64,000 bases of DNA from the NCBI RefSeq assembly GCF_024809975.1, contig NZ_JANUDY010000001.1, positions 699,789 through 763,788 of the forward strand, in the 5' to 3' direction. Numbering within the stretch: the first letter of the stretch is position 1; the number at the start of each line of letters is the position of its first letter. The notes below the pieces were generated by a model. It did no database searches, was not told the DNA's origin, and was given only the letters and a program-made list of their open reading frames with translations. Below are positions 8,748 to 17,857 of the stretch, one piece after another. A program made the position numbers and the translations under genes. The DNA is from Comamonas sp. BIGb0152. Lineage in GTDB: Bacteria; Pseudomonadota; Gammaproteobacteria; Burkholderiales; Burkholderiaceae_C.

Positions 8748-9591
8748 ATGCATGCTGCCCTGCTTGCGCCTGGGCCAGCGTCTGCGCGTTGATCGCCGTG
8801 TCCTGGCCATCGCCGGCACTCAGCCAGCGCTTCCACCAGGTGGCATAGCGCCAAGACGAGATATCGCCGGTGACATCGCTGCCCACCAGCTGACCGCCCA
8901 GGGCCGCCATGATGCGCAGCGCCTGCGCCTCACGCATCTGGCCCTGGTCCCAGTTGGTGGTCACCACATCGGGGGCAAACACATCCTTGTCGATGCTGAG
9001 GTAGCTGCTCTCGCGCGCAGTGGCCAGGACGGCGGTCAAGGCATCGACCAGGCCATCCATGCTGTCAAACGCGCGGAAGGCAGCCGCCATGCCCAGCCGC
9101 CGCGCCCAGCCCGTGTCCACGCCGCAGCTCCAGTAGCTGAGCTTGCCGGCGCGCAGCGGGCCCAGGTAGTTCTCCCAGGCGTGGCCCGCGCCAATGTCCT
9201 GCGAGGTGATGCCCGCCACATGCACATGCGATACCGCCGGGTGCATGGCAATGCGCCGCACCCAGGAGCCGCAATGCACACCCCAGGGAAAGCGCATGTT
9301 GTCGGGGTGGTTGTCCAGCACCACCACGCGCAGCGGGCGTGCCGCCGTAAAGCCCTGGCGGGCGATGCAATGCGTGATCAGCAGCCAGGAGAGGTGGTGA
9401 AAATCGCCGCTCCCCATCCAGGCCGTGCCATGCTGCGCCGGCAGCTGGGCCTGTACATGGCGGCTAAAACGCTGGTAGACACCCAGCGATGCCCCAAAGC
9501 GGATGGCGTCCTGCCAGTCGCCCAGCGGCAGACGCAGCTCCCCGGCCAGCGGGCCGACGGAGCCATCGACATCCAGCACCAAGGGCTTCAT
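8677..9591 (-). CDS. Arginase/ureohydrolase-fold protein of unknown specificity
   Basis: A 304-residue protein with the metal-binding layout of the ureohydrolase superfamily. GSGDFHHLS corresponds to the first His motif, DNHPDNM to the central Asp-x-His-x2-Asp motif, and SIDKDVF to the late Asp-x-Asp motif. All expected metal ligands appear present. It differs from canonical arginase and agmatinase in the surrounding sequence, and no substrate-loop signature for arginine was recognised. The ATG at 9591 forms an ATGA overlap with the GNAT gene stop. It may hydrolyse a guanidino or amidino compound, or act on a related C-N bond such as an acetylated amine. Confidence 0.75.
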   Translation of the reverse strand: MKPLVLDVDGSVGPLAGELRLPLGDWQDAIRFGASLGVYQRFSRHVQAQLPAQHGTAWMGSGDFHHLSWLLITHCIARQGFTAARPLRVVVLDNHPDNMRFPWGVHCGSWVRRIAMHPAVSHVHVAGITSQDIGAGHAWENYLGPLRAGKLSYWSCGVDTGWARRLGMAAAFRAFDSMDGLVDALTAVLATARESSYLSIDKDVFAPDVVTTNWDQGQMREAQALRIMAALGGQLVGSDVTGDISSWRYATWWKRWLSAGDGQDTAINAQTLAQAQAGQHAFNQRLMAALSASTRPATGQTVHR

Positions 9592-10655
9592 CGCTGCTCC
9601 TGCCATGCACGGTCACTTTCAAAATGCCGGGAAAAACGCCGCCCCAAGGCCCGCAGCACCGGGTTGCGGATGTAGACCGCATGCTGGGTGAACGTGAAGC
9701 TGGCGCCCAATTGCGCCTTGACTTCGGGGTCGGTCCAGCCGGCGACATAGTGTGACAGGCCGCATTCCAGCGCATATTCCAGATTGACCATCCAGCTGAC
9801 GAAATACAGATTGGTCTGGCGGGCACGCGGGTAGGACAGGCCGATGTATTTGTCGACCAGCCGGCCGTCATGCGCAAAACACAGGTTCCAGCCCAGCAAG
9901 GCACCATCCTGCGCATCGCGGTACTCAAAGACAAGGCCCTGGTTGGCGGCATCGCGCAGCACCGCCGCAAAAAAGCTGCGCGTGAGCTTGTCGAAATGCA
10001 GCGCGCTTTGCGCATACACGGCTTCGAACAGCGCGTAGTAGGCATCGACCAGGGCATCGTCGGCAAAGGCTGGGCCGGTGGGAATGCGGCGGATCTGCAA
10101 TTCGTTGCGGCTCTTGAGCTTGCGGCGCAGGTCGGAGCGCCGGTTCTTCGACAGCCGCGCCAGGTAGGCATCGATGCTCTCGAAATCGATAGGCACATAG
10201 GCCAGCGCCTGGCCGTCCACCAGGATAAAGCCCTCATGCTGGAGCGCCTGGGCCAGCCGGTGGGCATCCGCATTGTCGGCCGGGGGCAGCAACGGGGAGG
10301 CCTGTGGCAAGTCCTTGACGATGGTCAGCATGCAGCGCCCCGCATGGCGGCACAACTGGGCCGCCAGCCTGTCCATGTCCACATCCGGGGGCAGCACCAG
10401 GTACTCGCTCAGGGTCGAGCCTACAAAATCGGTCCGCAACCGCAGCCGCCGTGACAGCCAGGCACCCCCGGGCCATTGCAGGATGCGGCGTTTGACGGTG
10501 TCATCGGCGGTGGTCAGCAGATCGAAGGGTGCACGAAAGGCCGGAAAAGGCCGGTCCGAGCGCACCGCAAAGCCTTGCGGCGGATGCGCGGCAAACTGCC
10601 GGATCAGCGCAGAGGGCTCCAACTGGTTGCGCGAGGGACGCAGGGGCTCGTCCAA
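9588..10655 (-). CDS. FemX/BioF2-like GNAT acyl- or aminoacyltransferase
   Basis: A 355-residue member of the GNAT group related to FemAB-type peptidoglycan transferases (Acetyltransf_6). The second half shows the tell-tale basic segment LSKNRRSDLRRKLKSR near residue 165, followed by a GNAT core containing FEYRDAQDGALLGW and a YIGLSYPRAR segment. No membrane helix or signal peptide is evident. It lies 2 bp downstream of the class III aminotransferase and overlaps the arginase-like gene, so the three form one transcription unit. Transfer of an acyl or aminoacyl group onto an amine made by the neighbouring aminotransferases is plausible but inferred. Confidence 0.75.
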   Translation of the reverse strand: MDEPLRPSRNQLEPSALIRQFAAHPPQGFAVRSDRPFPAFRAPFDLLTTADDTVKRRILQWPGGAWLSRRLRLRTDFVGSTLSEYLVLPPDVDMDRLAAQLCRHAGRCMLTIVKDLPQASPLLPPADNADAHRLAQALQHEGFILVDGQALAYVPIDFESIDAYLARLSKNRRSDLRRKLKSRNELQIRRIPTGPAFADDALVDAYYALFEAVYAQSALHFDKLTRSFFAAVLRDAANQGLVFEYRDAQDGALLGWNLCFAHDGRLVDKYIGLSYPRARQTNLYFVSWMVNLEYALECGLSHYVAGWTDPEVKAQLGASFTFTQHAVYIRNPVLRALGRRFSRHFESDRAWQEQR

Positions 10656-10657
10656 GC

Positions 10658-12034
10658 TCAGGACCGCTTGGCCAGGCTGATCAGCTGGTCGAGCAGCACC
10701 AGCGCTTCATCGATCTCGCTGCGGCTGATCATCAGCGACGGCGCGAAGGTGATCACGTTCTTGTAGTAGCCGCCCACGTCCAGCACCAGGCCGCGTTTTT
10801 GGCCCTGGTACTCCAGCTTGCCTTCCAGGCCCAGGTCCACCATCTTGTCCAGCAGTGCCTTGTTGGGGGTAAAGCCATCGGCCGTGCAGATCTCGGCGCG
10901 CAGCGCCAGGCCCATGCCATCGACATCGCCGATCTCCGGGTGGCGCTTTTGCAGCTGCTGCAGACCATCGAGGAAATAGGCCCCCGATTCGCGCACCTGG
11001 CGGCCAAAGTCCATCTCGTGGGTCATCCGCATGACCTCCAGGCCCAGGGCGGTGCCCAGCGGGTTGGCGGCAAAGGTCGAGTGGGTCGAGCCTGGCGGGA
11101 AGACGGTCGGGTTGATCAGTTCCTCACGCGCCCACAGCCCAGACAAGGCGTTCAGACCATTGGTCAGCGCCTTGGCAAACACCAGCACATCGGGCTTGAC
11201 GCCAAAATTCTCTACCGACCACAAGGTGCCGGTGCGCCAAAAGCCCATCTGGATCTCATCGACCACCAGCAGCACGCCATGGTCGTCGAGCACTTTCTTG
11301 AGGCCGTTGAAGAAATTGGGCGGTGGCACCACATAGCCACCGGTGCCCTGGATGGGCTCCACATAGAAAGCCGCGTACTCGCACTGCTGGGTCTTGGGGT
11401 CCCAGACGGCGTGGTATTCGTTCTCGAACTTGCGCGCAAACTCCTGCACGATGGCGTCCGCATACTCTTCGGACGTCATGCCCTTGGGCCGGCGGAAGGG
11501 GTAGGGAAAGGGGATGAACTGCGCGCGGTCGCTGAAGTGGCCAAAGCGGCGGCGGTAGCGGTAGCTGGAGGTGATGCTGGAGGCCCCCAGGGTGCGGCCG
11601 TGGTAGCCGCCCTCAAAGGCAAACATCAGGCTTTTGCCGTTGGTGGCATTGCGCACCACCTTGAGCGAGTCTTCAATCGCCTGGGCCCCGCCCACGTTGA
11701 AGTGCACACGGCCTGGCAGGCCCCATTTTTTCTCGGCATCCTGCGCGATGAACTTGGCCAGTTCGATCTTGGTGGGGTGCAGGTACTGGCTGGCGACCTG
11801 GGGCAGCTCACGCAGCTGCTCGATCATCTTGTCTTCCAGACGCTTGTTCTTGTAGCCGAAGTTGACGGCCGAGTACCACATCTGCAAGTCCAGGTAGGGC
11901 GTGCCCGTCTGGTCATACATGTAGCTGCCTTCGCAGCCGGTAAAGATCTTGGGAGGATTGACGTAATGGACAGTGTCGCCAAAAGAGCAGTATTGGGCTT
12001 CGTCAGCCAGCAGTTGTTCGGTGTTGAGGGTCAC
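10658..12034 (-). CDS. Class III (omega-type) PLP aminotransferase
   Basis: A fold-type I aminotransferase of about 458 residues related to 4-aminobutyrate, diaminobutyrate and other omega-amino-acid aminotransferases. Diagnostic features are the FEGGYHGRTLGA segment, the PLP Asp in LLVVDEIQMGFWRTG, and the Schiff-base lysine near K288 in VFAKALTNG. I placed the start at a GTG (12034) with a GGAG about 10 bases upstream; a TTG 30 bases earlier is the alternative. It heads the leftward three-gene operon. The amine donor and acceptor cannot be predicted. Confidence 0.85.
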   Translation of the reverse strand: MTLNTEQLLADEAQYCSFGDTVHYVNPPKIFTGCEGSYMYDQTGTPYLDLQMWYSAVNFGYKNKRLEDKMIEQLRELPQVASQYLHPTKIELAKFIAQDAEKKWGLPGRVHFNVGGAQAIEDSLKVVRNATNGKSLMFAFEGGYHGRTLGASSITSSYRYRRRFGHFSDRAQFIPFPYPFRRPKGMTSEEYADAIVQEFARKFENEYHAVWDPKTQQCEYAAFYVEPIQGTGGYVVPPPNFFNGLKKVLDDHGVLLVVDEIQMGFWRTGTLWSVENFGVKPDVLVFAKALTNGLNALSGLWAREELINPTVFPPGSTHSTFAANPLGTALGLEVMRMTHEMDFGRQVRESGAYFLDGLQQLQKRHPEIGDVDGMGLALRAEICTADGFTPNKALLDKMVDLGLEGKLEYQGQKRGLVLDVGGYYKNVITFAPSLMISRSEIDEALVLLDQLISLAKRS

Positions 12035-12245
12035 GGCGCAAGGCTCCAGATTTGAGTCCCGCAAGTCTGGCTTCGCAATGTTGTGGCTCAGCCTACGTTG
12101 TTTGTAGGATTGATGGAGATCTTGCCCGCTTCATGGACGACTGCCTCGGCCCGGTTTGGTGCTGGCTGGCGCACGGTGTACCATGATTGCCAACCATGGC
12201 CGCCCGACGGGCGGCCGCCGCACTTTGGCCCTTGGCCCCTTCTCC

Positions 12246-12869
12246 ATGAATAGTCCTCAAAAACGTTTTTCGATGATCCGCGAGTTCCACCTCGCCGACT
12301 GGTTCACCTTGGGCAATGCCGTCTGCGGCGTGGGCGCGCTGTTCTCGGCGATGACCTTTTTGGAAACCGCTGACCGCCGGCATATCTACTTTGCAGCCGC
12401 CCTGGTGCTGGCGGCGCTGGTGTTCGATGTCTTTGATGGCCGCATTGCCCGTTGGCGGCAGAAATCATCGGCCATGGGGCGCGAGCTCGATTCGCTGGCG
12501 GATGTGATCTCGTTCGGTGTGGCGCCCGCCATCATTGCTTACGCCTGCGGCATGCAAGGCCTGTGGGACCGTATCGTGCTGGGTTACTTCGTGGCCTGTG
12601 GCGTGTCGCGCCTGGCGCGCTACAACGTCACGGCGGAGTCGCTGTCCGAGGGGCCATCGGGCAAGGTGAAGTACTTTGAAGGCACCCCCATCCCCACCTC
12701 CATCGTGCTGGTGGCGCTGTTGGCGCTGGCCGCTGCGATGAATGCGGTGCGCGCCGACCTGTGGATGGGCAAGGTGCTGATTGCGGGCTTTACCCTGCAC
12801 CCGCTGGTGCTGCTGTTTGCGGTGTCGGGCTCGCTGATGATCAGCCGCATCCGGATTCCTAAGCTCTAA
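12246..12869 (+). CDS. pssA: CDP-diacylglycerol-serine O-phosphatidyltransferase
   Basis: An integral membrane enzyme of 207 residues that makes phosphatidylserine from CDP-diacylglycerol and serine, the precursor of phosphatidylethanolamine. The CDP-alcohol phosphatidyltransferase signature (D-G-x2-A-R-x8-G-x3-D-x3-D) is complete in FDGRIARW through RELDSLAD. Six or so hydrophobic helices are spread along the chain. The ATG at 12246 gives the usual short cytoplasmic N-terminus. The gene appears monocistronic; it converges on the NUDIX-MBL gene with a 30-bp gap. Confidence 0.9.
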   Translation: MNSPQKRFSMIREFHLADWFTLGNAVCGVGALFSAMTFLETADRRHIYFAAALVLAALVFDVFDGRIARWRQKSSAMGRELDSLADVISFGVAPAIIAYACGMQGLWDRIVLGYFVACGVSRLARYNVTAESLSEGPSGKVKYFEGTPIPTSIVLVALLALAAAMNAVRADLWMGKVLIAGFTLHPLVLLFAVSGSLMISRIRIPKL

Positions 12870-12899
12870 GCGAACTTGGACGCAACGCCCAAGTCTCCA

Positions 12900-14597
12900 T
12901 CACATCCCGCGAATATGCTCCACATGCGCCAGCAGTGACCGCTTGGCCACCGGCCACAGCCGCTCTGGCGTATCGGCATAGGCGATGGCCACCCAGTCCT
13001 CCGGTGTGCCGTCCGGCGCTTGGGCCATGGCCTTGCGCACCTTCTCTTCCCGCGCCATGCGGTGCGCATGCAGCTTGGCAATCACCTGCAGCGGCTGGGC
13101 CAGCACATAGCCGTGGGCCGGCAGGATAAAGCCGATCTGGCCTTGCTCGCAGGCCTGGGCCAGCTTGGCGAGCGATGCCAGATACAGGCGCATATTGCCA
13201 TCGGGCGGATCCACCACCGTGGTGCTGCCGTTCAAGATATGGTCGCCGCTGAACAGCAGGCCGTCTTCTTCCAGCACCAGGCAGACATGGTTGGCCGCAT
13301 GGCCGGGCGTGTGCAGCACGCGCAGGCTGTGGCTGCGCGCGGGGTCGGTGGGATGCGCCAGTGACAGCACCTGACCATCCTGCAATTCCTGGTCCGGCCT
13401 GAACTGGCTGCCGGCCCGTGCGGTGCAGGCCGACGACAGCCCCCAGATCAGCGGCTTGCTGCGGCCGGTTTGGGCCACCAGCGCCTGCAGCGGCGCAGCC
13501 GCTGGGGAATGGTCGGCATGCGAATGGGTGCAGACGATGGCGCGGATATCGCCACCGGTGGCGGCCAGGATGCGCGCCAGGTGCGGGTCGTCCTGCGGCT
13601 GCGGCTTGGGGCCGGGGTCGAGCACGATAAAGCCCGTCTCGGCGTCGCCGATCAGGTAGGTATTGGTGCCTGGCCCGGTCATGGTGCCGCCGTTGTCCGC
13701 CGTCAGGCGTTGCACATTCTTGCGCAGCGGCACCGGCTGCGCACTCTGCCAGCCGAGCACATGGTGCAGCTGTCCATCAGGGCAGACCATGGCCAGCTCG
13801 CCATAGGCGCTCTCATGCTCCATAAAGCGCCGCACTTCGCCATCCACCACCGCGCCACGCGGCATGGACTGCCACAGCCATTGGCCCGGCTGCACCTGTT
13901 GCAGCGCCTGCAGCACATCGAGCAGGGCCTGCACCGTCGGGTAGGCGGCCAGGCGCTCCAGGGTGACGCGGGTGGGGAACATCACCGTCATGCGCCCCTC
14001 GGCCGCATGCTGCAAGGCCTGCGCAGGGTGTACCCACAGGGCCTCGAACTGTTCGCTGTCATCGGTCACCGCCTCCTGCCCCTCGGGCATGCGCGCCACG
14101 AAAAAGGGCACATCGAAGCGGATGGGTATCTCCTGCGCGGCCGTCCAGCGCGCCAGCGGCCACAGGGCATCGGCTGCCAAGCTCAGCCCCAGCGCCGCGC
14201 ATTGGGGCAGCAAGGGCTGGCTGCGGTCCATGCCGGCCACCTCGGCCTGGCTGGCCCAGCGGCCATCGGCATGGCGGGCCAGCAGCACGCCCATCTCCTC
14301 CAGGCTCTCGCGGATGGCGGCCTGGGCGTAGGTCAGCTCCTCAGCGGTCTGCGCCGTGCGCCGCGCCAGCTGGTCGTGGTTTTGCGCATCGGCCGCATCG
14401 ACGGAGCCGCCGGGGAACACATAGTGCCCGGCCGCAAAACGCGCCTTGTCGGAGCGGCGCGACATCAGCACTTCCAGGCGGGTGGCACCCGGCCCCGCCT
14501 GCGGGTCTGGTGCATCGCGCAGGAACAAGGCGGTGGCGGCTGCACGGGCCGGCACGGGCTCGCGTTGCACATGGAGTAGCTGGCTGGTTCGGGTCAT
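12900..14597 (-). CDS. NUDIX-metallo-beta-lactamase fusion hydrolase
   Basis: A two-domain protein of about 565 residues. Residues about 20-250 form a NUDIX-like domain; HYVFPGGSVD and the AIRESLEEMGVLL helix correspond to the Nudix box. Residues about 300-510 form a metallo-beta-lactamase fold with the dinuclear metal motif THSHADHS, a later Asp in FSGDHIL, and His in HTPGHAANH and PAHG. A C-terminal helical extension resembles that of human LACTB2-like MBL proteins. Each domain alone is common; together they could act on a nucleotide- or CoA-linked substrate, but no activity is assigned. The ATG at 14597 is one of several close Mets. Confidence 0.85.
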   Translation of the reverse strand: MTRTSQLLHVQREPVPARAAATALFLRDAPDPQAGPGATRLEVLMSRRSDKARFAAGHYVFPGGSVDAADAQNHDQLARRTAQTAEELTYAQAAIRESLEEMGVLLARHADGRWASQAEVAGMDRSQPLLPQCAALGLSLAADALWPLARWTAAQEIPIRFDVPFFVARMPEGQEAVTDDSEQFEALWVHPAQALQHAAEGRMTVMFPTRVTLERLAAYPTVQALLDVLQALQQVQPGQWLWQSMPRGAVVDGEVRRFMEHESAYGELAMVCPDGQLHHVLGWQSAQPVPLRKNVQRLTADNGGTMTGPGTNTYLIGDAETGFIVLDPGPKPQPQDDPHLARILAATGGDIRAIVCTHSHADHSPAAAPLQALVAQTGRSKPLIWGLSSACTARAGSQFRPDQELQDGQVLSLAHPTDPARSHSLRVLHTPGHAANHVCLVLEEDGLLFSGDHILNGSTTVVDPPDGNMRLYLASLAKLAQACEQGQIGFILPAHGYVLAQPLQVIAKLHAHRMAREEKVRKAMAQAPDGTPEDWVAIAYADTPERLWPVAKRSLLAHVEHIRGM

Positions 14598-14772
14598 GCG
14601 GCCCATTATCAACACTTGCATGGCCTGCCCATGTCACCCGCAGGGCGGTTGCGCAAGCCCATGGCCACAGACTGTCCGCATCTGCAACCTCGGGGCCGGG
14701 TGGCATTGACAGGTTCTCACGCGCTGTGCCCTGCTCGGCATCCGACCGGGCCCAAAAAGCGATAATGGGCGG

Positions 14773-15645
14773 ATGGACATCCGTTTTACCAAGATGCAAG
14801 GCGCCGGCAATGATTTTGTCGTGCTCGACGAGACCGCCGGCCCGCTGGGGCTGCGCGCCGACCAGTACCGCTTTTTGGCCGACCGCCATTTTGGCGTTGG
14901 TGCCGACCAGATCCTGACGGTGCGGCCCGCGCCCGCCGCAGGGATCGATTTCGAATACATCATCCATAACGCCGATGGCGGCGAGGTGGAGCAATGCGGC
15001 AACGGCGCGCGCTGTTTTGCACGTTATGTGTATGACAAGGGCCTGACCGACAAGCGCGCGATCCGGGTCCAGACCCAAAAAGGCGTGATCGCCCCTGAGT
15101 TGATGGCCGATGGCCGCGTGACCGTGAACATGGGCCAGCCCCGCCTGCTGCCTGACGAGGTCCCCTTCAACACCAGCGGCCTCACGCCCGTCGCGCAGCA
15201 CCACACCCAGAAATGGCCGCTGGCGCTGCAGGTGCCCAGCGATCCAACCACGGTGTTCGTGGTGCCGGTGTCCATGGGCAACCCGCATGCGGTGATGCTG
15301 GTCGACGATGTGGATACCGCACCGGTCGCATCCCAGGGCCCCGTGCTGGAGTCCCACCCGCGCTTTCCGGAGCGGGTGAATGTGGGCTTCCTGCAAGTCC
15401 AAAGCGCGCACCAGGTGCGGCTGCGGGTGTTTGAGCGCGGCACCGGCGAGACCCTGGCCTGCGGCACCGGCGCTTGCGCTGCAGTGGTCGCGGGCATCGC
15501 GCTGGGCCTGCTGCAAAGCCCCGTGGATGTGCAGACCCGTGGCGGCCTGCTGACCATCGCCTGGAGCGGCCAGGCAGCCGATCCGGTGATGATGACCGGC
15601 CCGGCCACCACGGTGTTCGAAGGGCAAATCAGCATTCCCGATTAG
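14773..15645 (+). CDS. dapF: Diaminopimelate epimerase
   Basis: A cofactor-independent racemase of 290 residues that converts LL- to meso-diaminopimelate for lysine and peptidoglycan synthesis. The two catalytic cysteines are C75 (EQCGNGAR) and C230 (ACGTGAC), and the N-terminal [11 protein letters not shown] segment is a family hallmark. The length is normal, with a slightly longer loop near residue 140. It heads a co-directional set with the DUF484 protein and xerC, the same order found around dapF-xerC in many proteobacteria. A GATAAT hexamer close before the start may be its -10 element. Confidence 0.96.
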   Translation: MDIRFTKMQGAGNDFVVLDETAGPLGLRADQYRFLADRHFGVGADQILTVRPAPAAGIDFEYIIHNADGGEVEQCGNGARCFARYVYDKGLTDKRAIRVQTQKGVIAPELMADGRVTVNMGQPRLLPDEVPFNTSGLTPVAQHHTQKWPLALQVPSDPTTVFVVPVSMGNPHAVMLVDDVDTAPVASQGPVLESHPRFPERVNVGFLQVQSAHQVRLRVFERGTGETLACGTGACAAVVAGIALGLLQSPVDVQTRGGLLTIAWSGQAADPVMMTGPATTVFEGQISIPD

Positions 15646-15718
15646 TCCCCCTCCCTGCCCCTGCACCTTGCGGATACCGAATGAAGAGGCGGCCCCCGTG
15701 CCGATACAAGAGACACCG

Positions 15719-16408
15719 ATGAACGCCAACAACCAGGTTCCCCCCATTACCGAAGAAGACATTGCCGAGTTCCTGGTGCAGACACCGGATTTCTTCGAGC
15801 GCCATGCCCAGGTGCTGACCGGCGTACACATGGTCAGCCCCTATGGCAACCGCACCGTCAGCCTGCAAGAGCGCCAGGCCGAGATGCTGCGCGACAAGAT
15901 CAAGGGCCTGGAGCACCGCATCATGGACATGATGCGCAACGGCAGCCAGAACCACCACACCATTGACCGTATCCACCACTGGACCTGCGATGTGGTCAAG
16001 ACCCGCAACCCGCTGCAGCTGCCCGAGGTGATTGCCCAGAGCCTGGCCCAGCACTTTGAGGTGCCCCATGTGGCGCTGCGCCTGTGGGATGTGGCGGAGA
16101 CCTACCTGAACGAGCCCTTTGCCCAGGGCATCAGCGCCGATGCCCGCAGCTTTGCCAGCTCGCTGTCCACCCCCTACTGCGGCCCCAATGTGGGCGTTGA
16201 GCCCGCCGGCTGGCTGCCCCACAGCGCCCAGGTGCAGTCGGTGGTGCTGCTGCCGCTGCGCGATGGCGCCATCCTGAGCGACACCCCCGCCTGGGGCCTG
16301 CTGGTGCTGGGCTCACCCGACCCGGCCCGCTTTGAGGCGGACATGGACACCCACCTGCTCGAAAGCATTGGCGAGATTGCCGCCAGCGTGCTCTGCCGCC
16401 TGCGCTAG
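15719..16408 (+). CDS. DUF484 family protein
   Basis: A conserved protein of about 229 residues, recognised by ITEEDIAEFLVQTPDFFERH at the N-terminus and the segment SLQERQAEMLRDKIKGLE. The remainder looks like a GAF-type fold. I chose the ATG at 15719 over an earlier TTG because family members start a few residues before the conserved helix. It lies between dapF and xerC, 3 bp from the latter, as in other proteobacteria where DUF484 accompanies the recombinase gene. Its biochemical role is not established. Confidence 0.9.
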   Translation: MNANNQVPPITEEDIAEFLVQTPDFFERHAQVLTGVHMVSPYGNRTVSLQERQAEMLRDKIKGLEHRIMDMMRNGSQNHHTIDRIHHWTCDVVKTRNPLQLPEVIAQSLAQHFEVPHVALRLWDVAETYLNEPFAQGISADARSFASSLSTPYCGPNVGVEPAGWLPHSAQVQSVVLLPLRDGAILSDTPAWGLLVLGSPDPARFEADMDTHLLESIGEIAASVLCRLR

Positions 16409-16411
16409 CCC

Positions 16412-17344
16412 ATGGATACGCCAGCCCCTCTGTGCGCCCCCATGCTCCAGTACCTGGAGCATGTGCGCGTGCAAAAGCGGCTGGCCGCACGCACGCACAC
16501 GCTCTACACCCTGGATTTGCAGCGCCTGTCAGCCATGGCAGCCGAGCTGCCCACCGATGTGCTGCAACTCGGGCCCCAGCATATCCGCCGCTTTGTCGCG
16601 CAAATGCATGCCGCAGGCCGCAGTGGGCGCGGCATTGCCTTGATTCTGAGTGGCTGGCGCGGCTTTTACAACTGGGCTGGCCGCGAAGGCCTGGTCGAGC
16701 GCAACCCGGTGCAGGACGTGCGCGCCCCCAAATCCCCCAAACCCCTGCCCAAGGCCTTGTCGGTAGACGATGCCGTGCGCTTTGCCGAAACCAGCCATGC
16801 CCAGGGCGACCCCTGGGTGCAGGCCCGCGACAGCGCCATGGTCGAGCTGCTGTATGGCAGCGGCCTGCGCGTGGGCGAGCTGGTGGGCCTGGACACCGCC
16901 GCCAGCGTGCAGGCCCGCGGCTGGATCGACATGCAAGCGGCCGAGGCCCATGTGCTGGGCAAGGGCAGCAAGCGCCGCATTGTGCCGGTGGGCAAGGCCG
17001 CGTTAGCGGCGCTGGCCGCCTGGCTGGCCCTGCGTGACCAGGTAGCGCCCTGCGATGCGGCGCTGTTCATTGGGGTGCGCGGCGCGCGCCTGTCGGCCGC
17101 CAGCGTCTGGCAGCGTCTGCGTGAGCGCAGCCTGGTCGCCGGCATGACCACGCCGGTGCATCCGCACATGCTGCGCCATTCCTTTGCCAGCCATGTGCTG
17201 CAGTCCAGCCAGGACTTGCGTGCCGTGCAGGAGCTGCTGGGCCACGCCAGCATCACCACCACCCAGGTCTACACCCGGCTCGATTTTCAGCACCTGGCCC
17301 AGGTCTACGACCAGGCGCATCCACGCGCGCGCAAAAAGGACTGA
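16412..17344 (+). CDS. xerC: Site-specific tyrosine recombinase XerC
   Basis: A 310-residue lambda-integrase-family recombinase that, with XerD, resolves chromosome dimers at dif. The N-terminal SAM-like core-binding domain (about 1-95) is followed by the catalytic domain with Arg in GSGLRVGEL, Lys in GKGSKRR, the box HPHMLRHSFASH, the later His in GHASITTTQ and the nucleophile Tyr in VYTRLDF. It starts 3 bp after the DUF484 gene. The context dapF-DUF484-xerC separates it from XerD and from mobile-element integrases. A strong bidirectional terminator follows at 17379-17412. Confidence 0.95.
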   Translation: MDTPAPLCAPMLQYLEHVRVQKRLAARTHTLYTLDLQRLSAMAAELPTDVLQLGPQHIRRFVAQMHAAGRSGRGIALILSGWRGFYNWAGREGLVERNPVQDVRAPKSPKPLPKALSVDDAVRFAETSHAQGDPWVQARDSAMVELLYGSGLRVGELVGLDTAASVQARGWIDMQAAEAHVLGKGSKRRIVPVGKAALAALAAWLALRDQVAPCDAALFIGVRGARLSAASVWQRLRERSLVAGMTTPVHPHMLRHSFASHVLQSSQDLRAVQELLGHASITTTQVYTRLDFQHLAQVYDQAHPRARKKD

Positions 17345-17378
17345 GCACCTGCGGCCCCAGCTGCCGGGTGCCAAAGAC

Positions 17379-17412
17379 AAAACGGCCAGCGATCTGCATC
17401 GCTGGCCGTTTT
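17379..17412. terminator. Bidirectional intrinsic terminator between xerC and rnpB
   Basis: A perfect 15-bp stem (17379-17393 with 17398-17412) with a four-base CTGC loop. It begins with AAAA and ends with TTTT, so it can terminate xerC from the left and rnpB from the right. Confidence 0.9.
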
Positions 17413-17429
17413 GTACGCTATCAAAGTGT

Positions 17430-17766
17430 GAAGTCTGCCGATAAGCCGGATTCTGTGCACCTGGGTTGCCCCAGGCGTGACCGCCATTACTCTGGGCCGG
17501 GTGTCACCACCACGGCTCGACGCTACCTACCCGCCAACTCTGCGGAACCACATCAACGCTGGCCTACTTGGTATTGCTGCGCGTAGAGATTGCCCGTTTC
17601 ACCCCGGGTGGTTTACCTTGCGGTACGCCCCCCGGACTCGTCTCTGTTGCTCTGATCCTCACCTCACGGTGGGCAGCCGTTAGCTGCTACGCTGTCCTGT
17701 GCAGTCCGGACGTTCCTCCAGTGCTGCCTTTCGGCAATTGCACCAGCGGCGGTCTGGCAGGCTTCA
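17430..17766 (-). ncRNA. rnpB: RNase P RNA, bacterial class A
   Basis: The catalytic RNA that processes tRNA 5' ends. On the minus strand the 5' side has the CR-I/P4 element GAGGAACGTCCGGAC followed by the conserved CAGGACAGCG region. The 3' end reads CGGCTTATCGGCAGACTTC, the universally conserved class A terminus. The gene is about 337 nt; the 5' boundary is estimated from the P1 stem (GAAGCCTGCC) and may be off by a few bases. It ends just before the shared terminator. Small open frames inside it are not genes. Confidence 0.93.
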
Positions 17767-17857
17767 CAGGCGTGATTATTCCACCGAATGGCCGCCGCCC
17801 GCGCCAGCGGCCCAAAAACTGCATGGCATTGCCGGGAATAAGCCGCTCAGCACAGCG

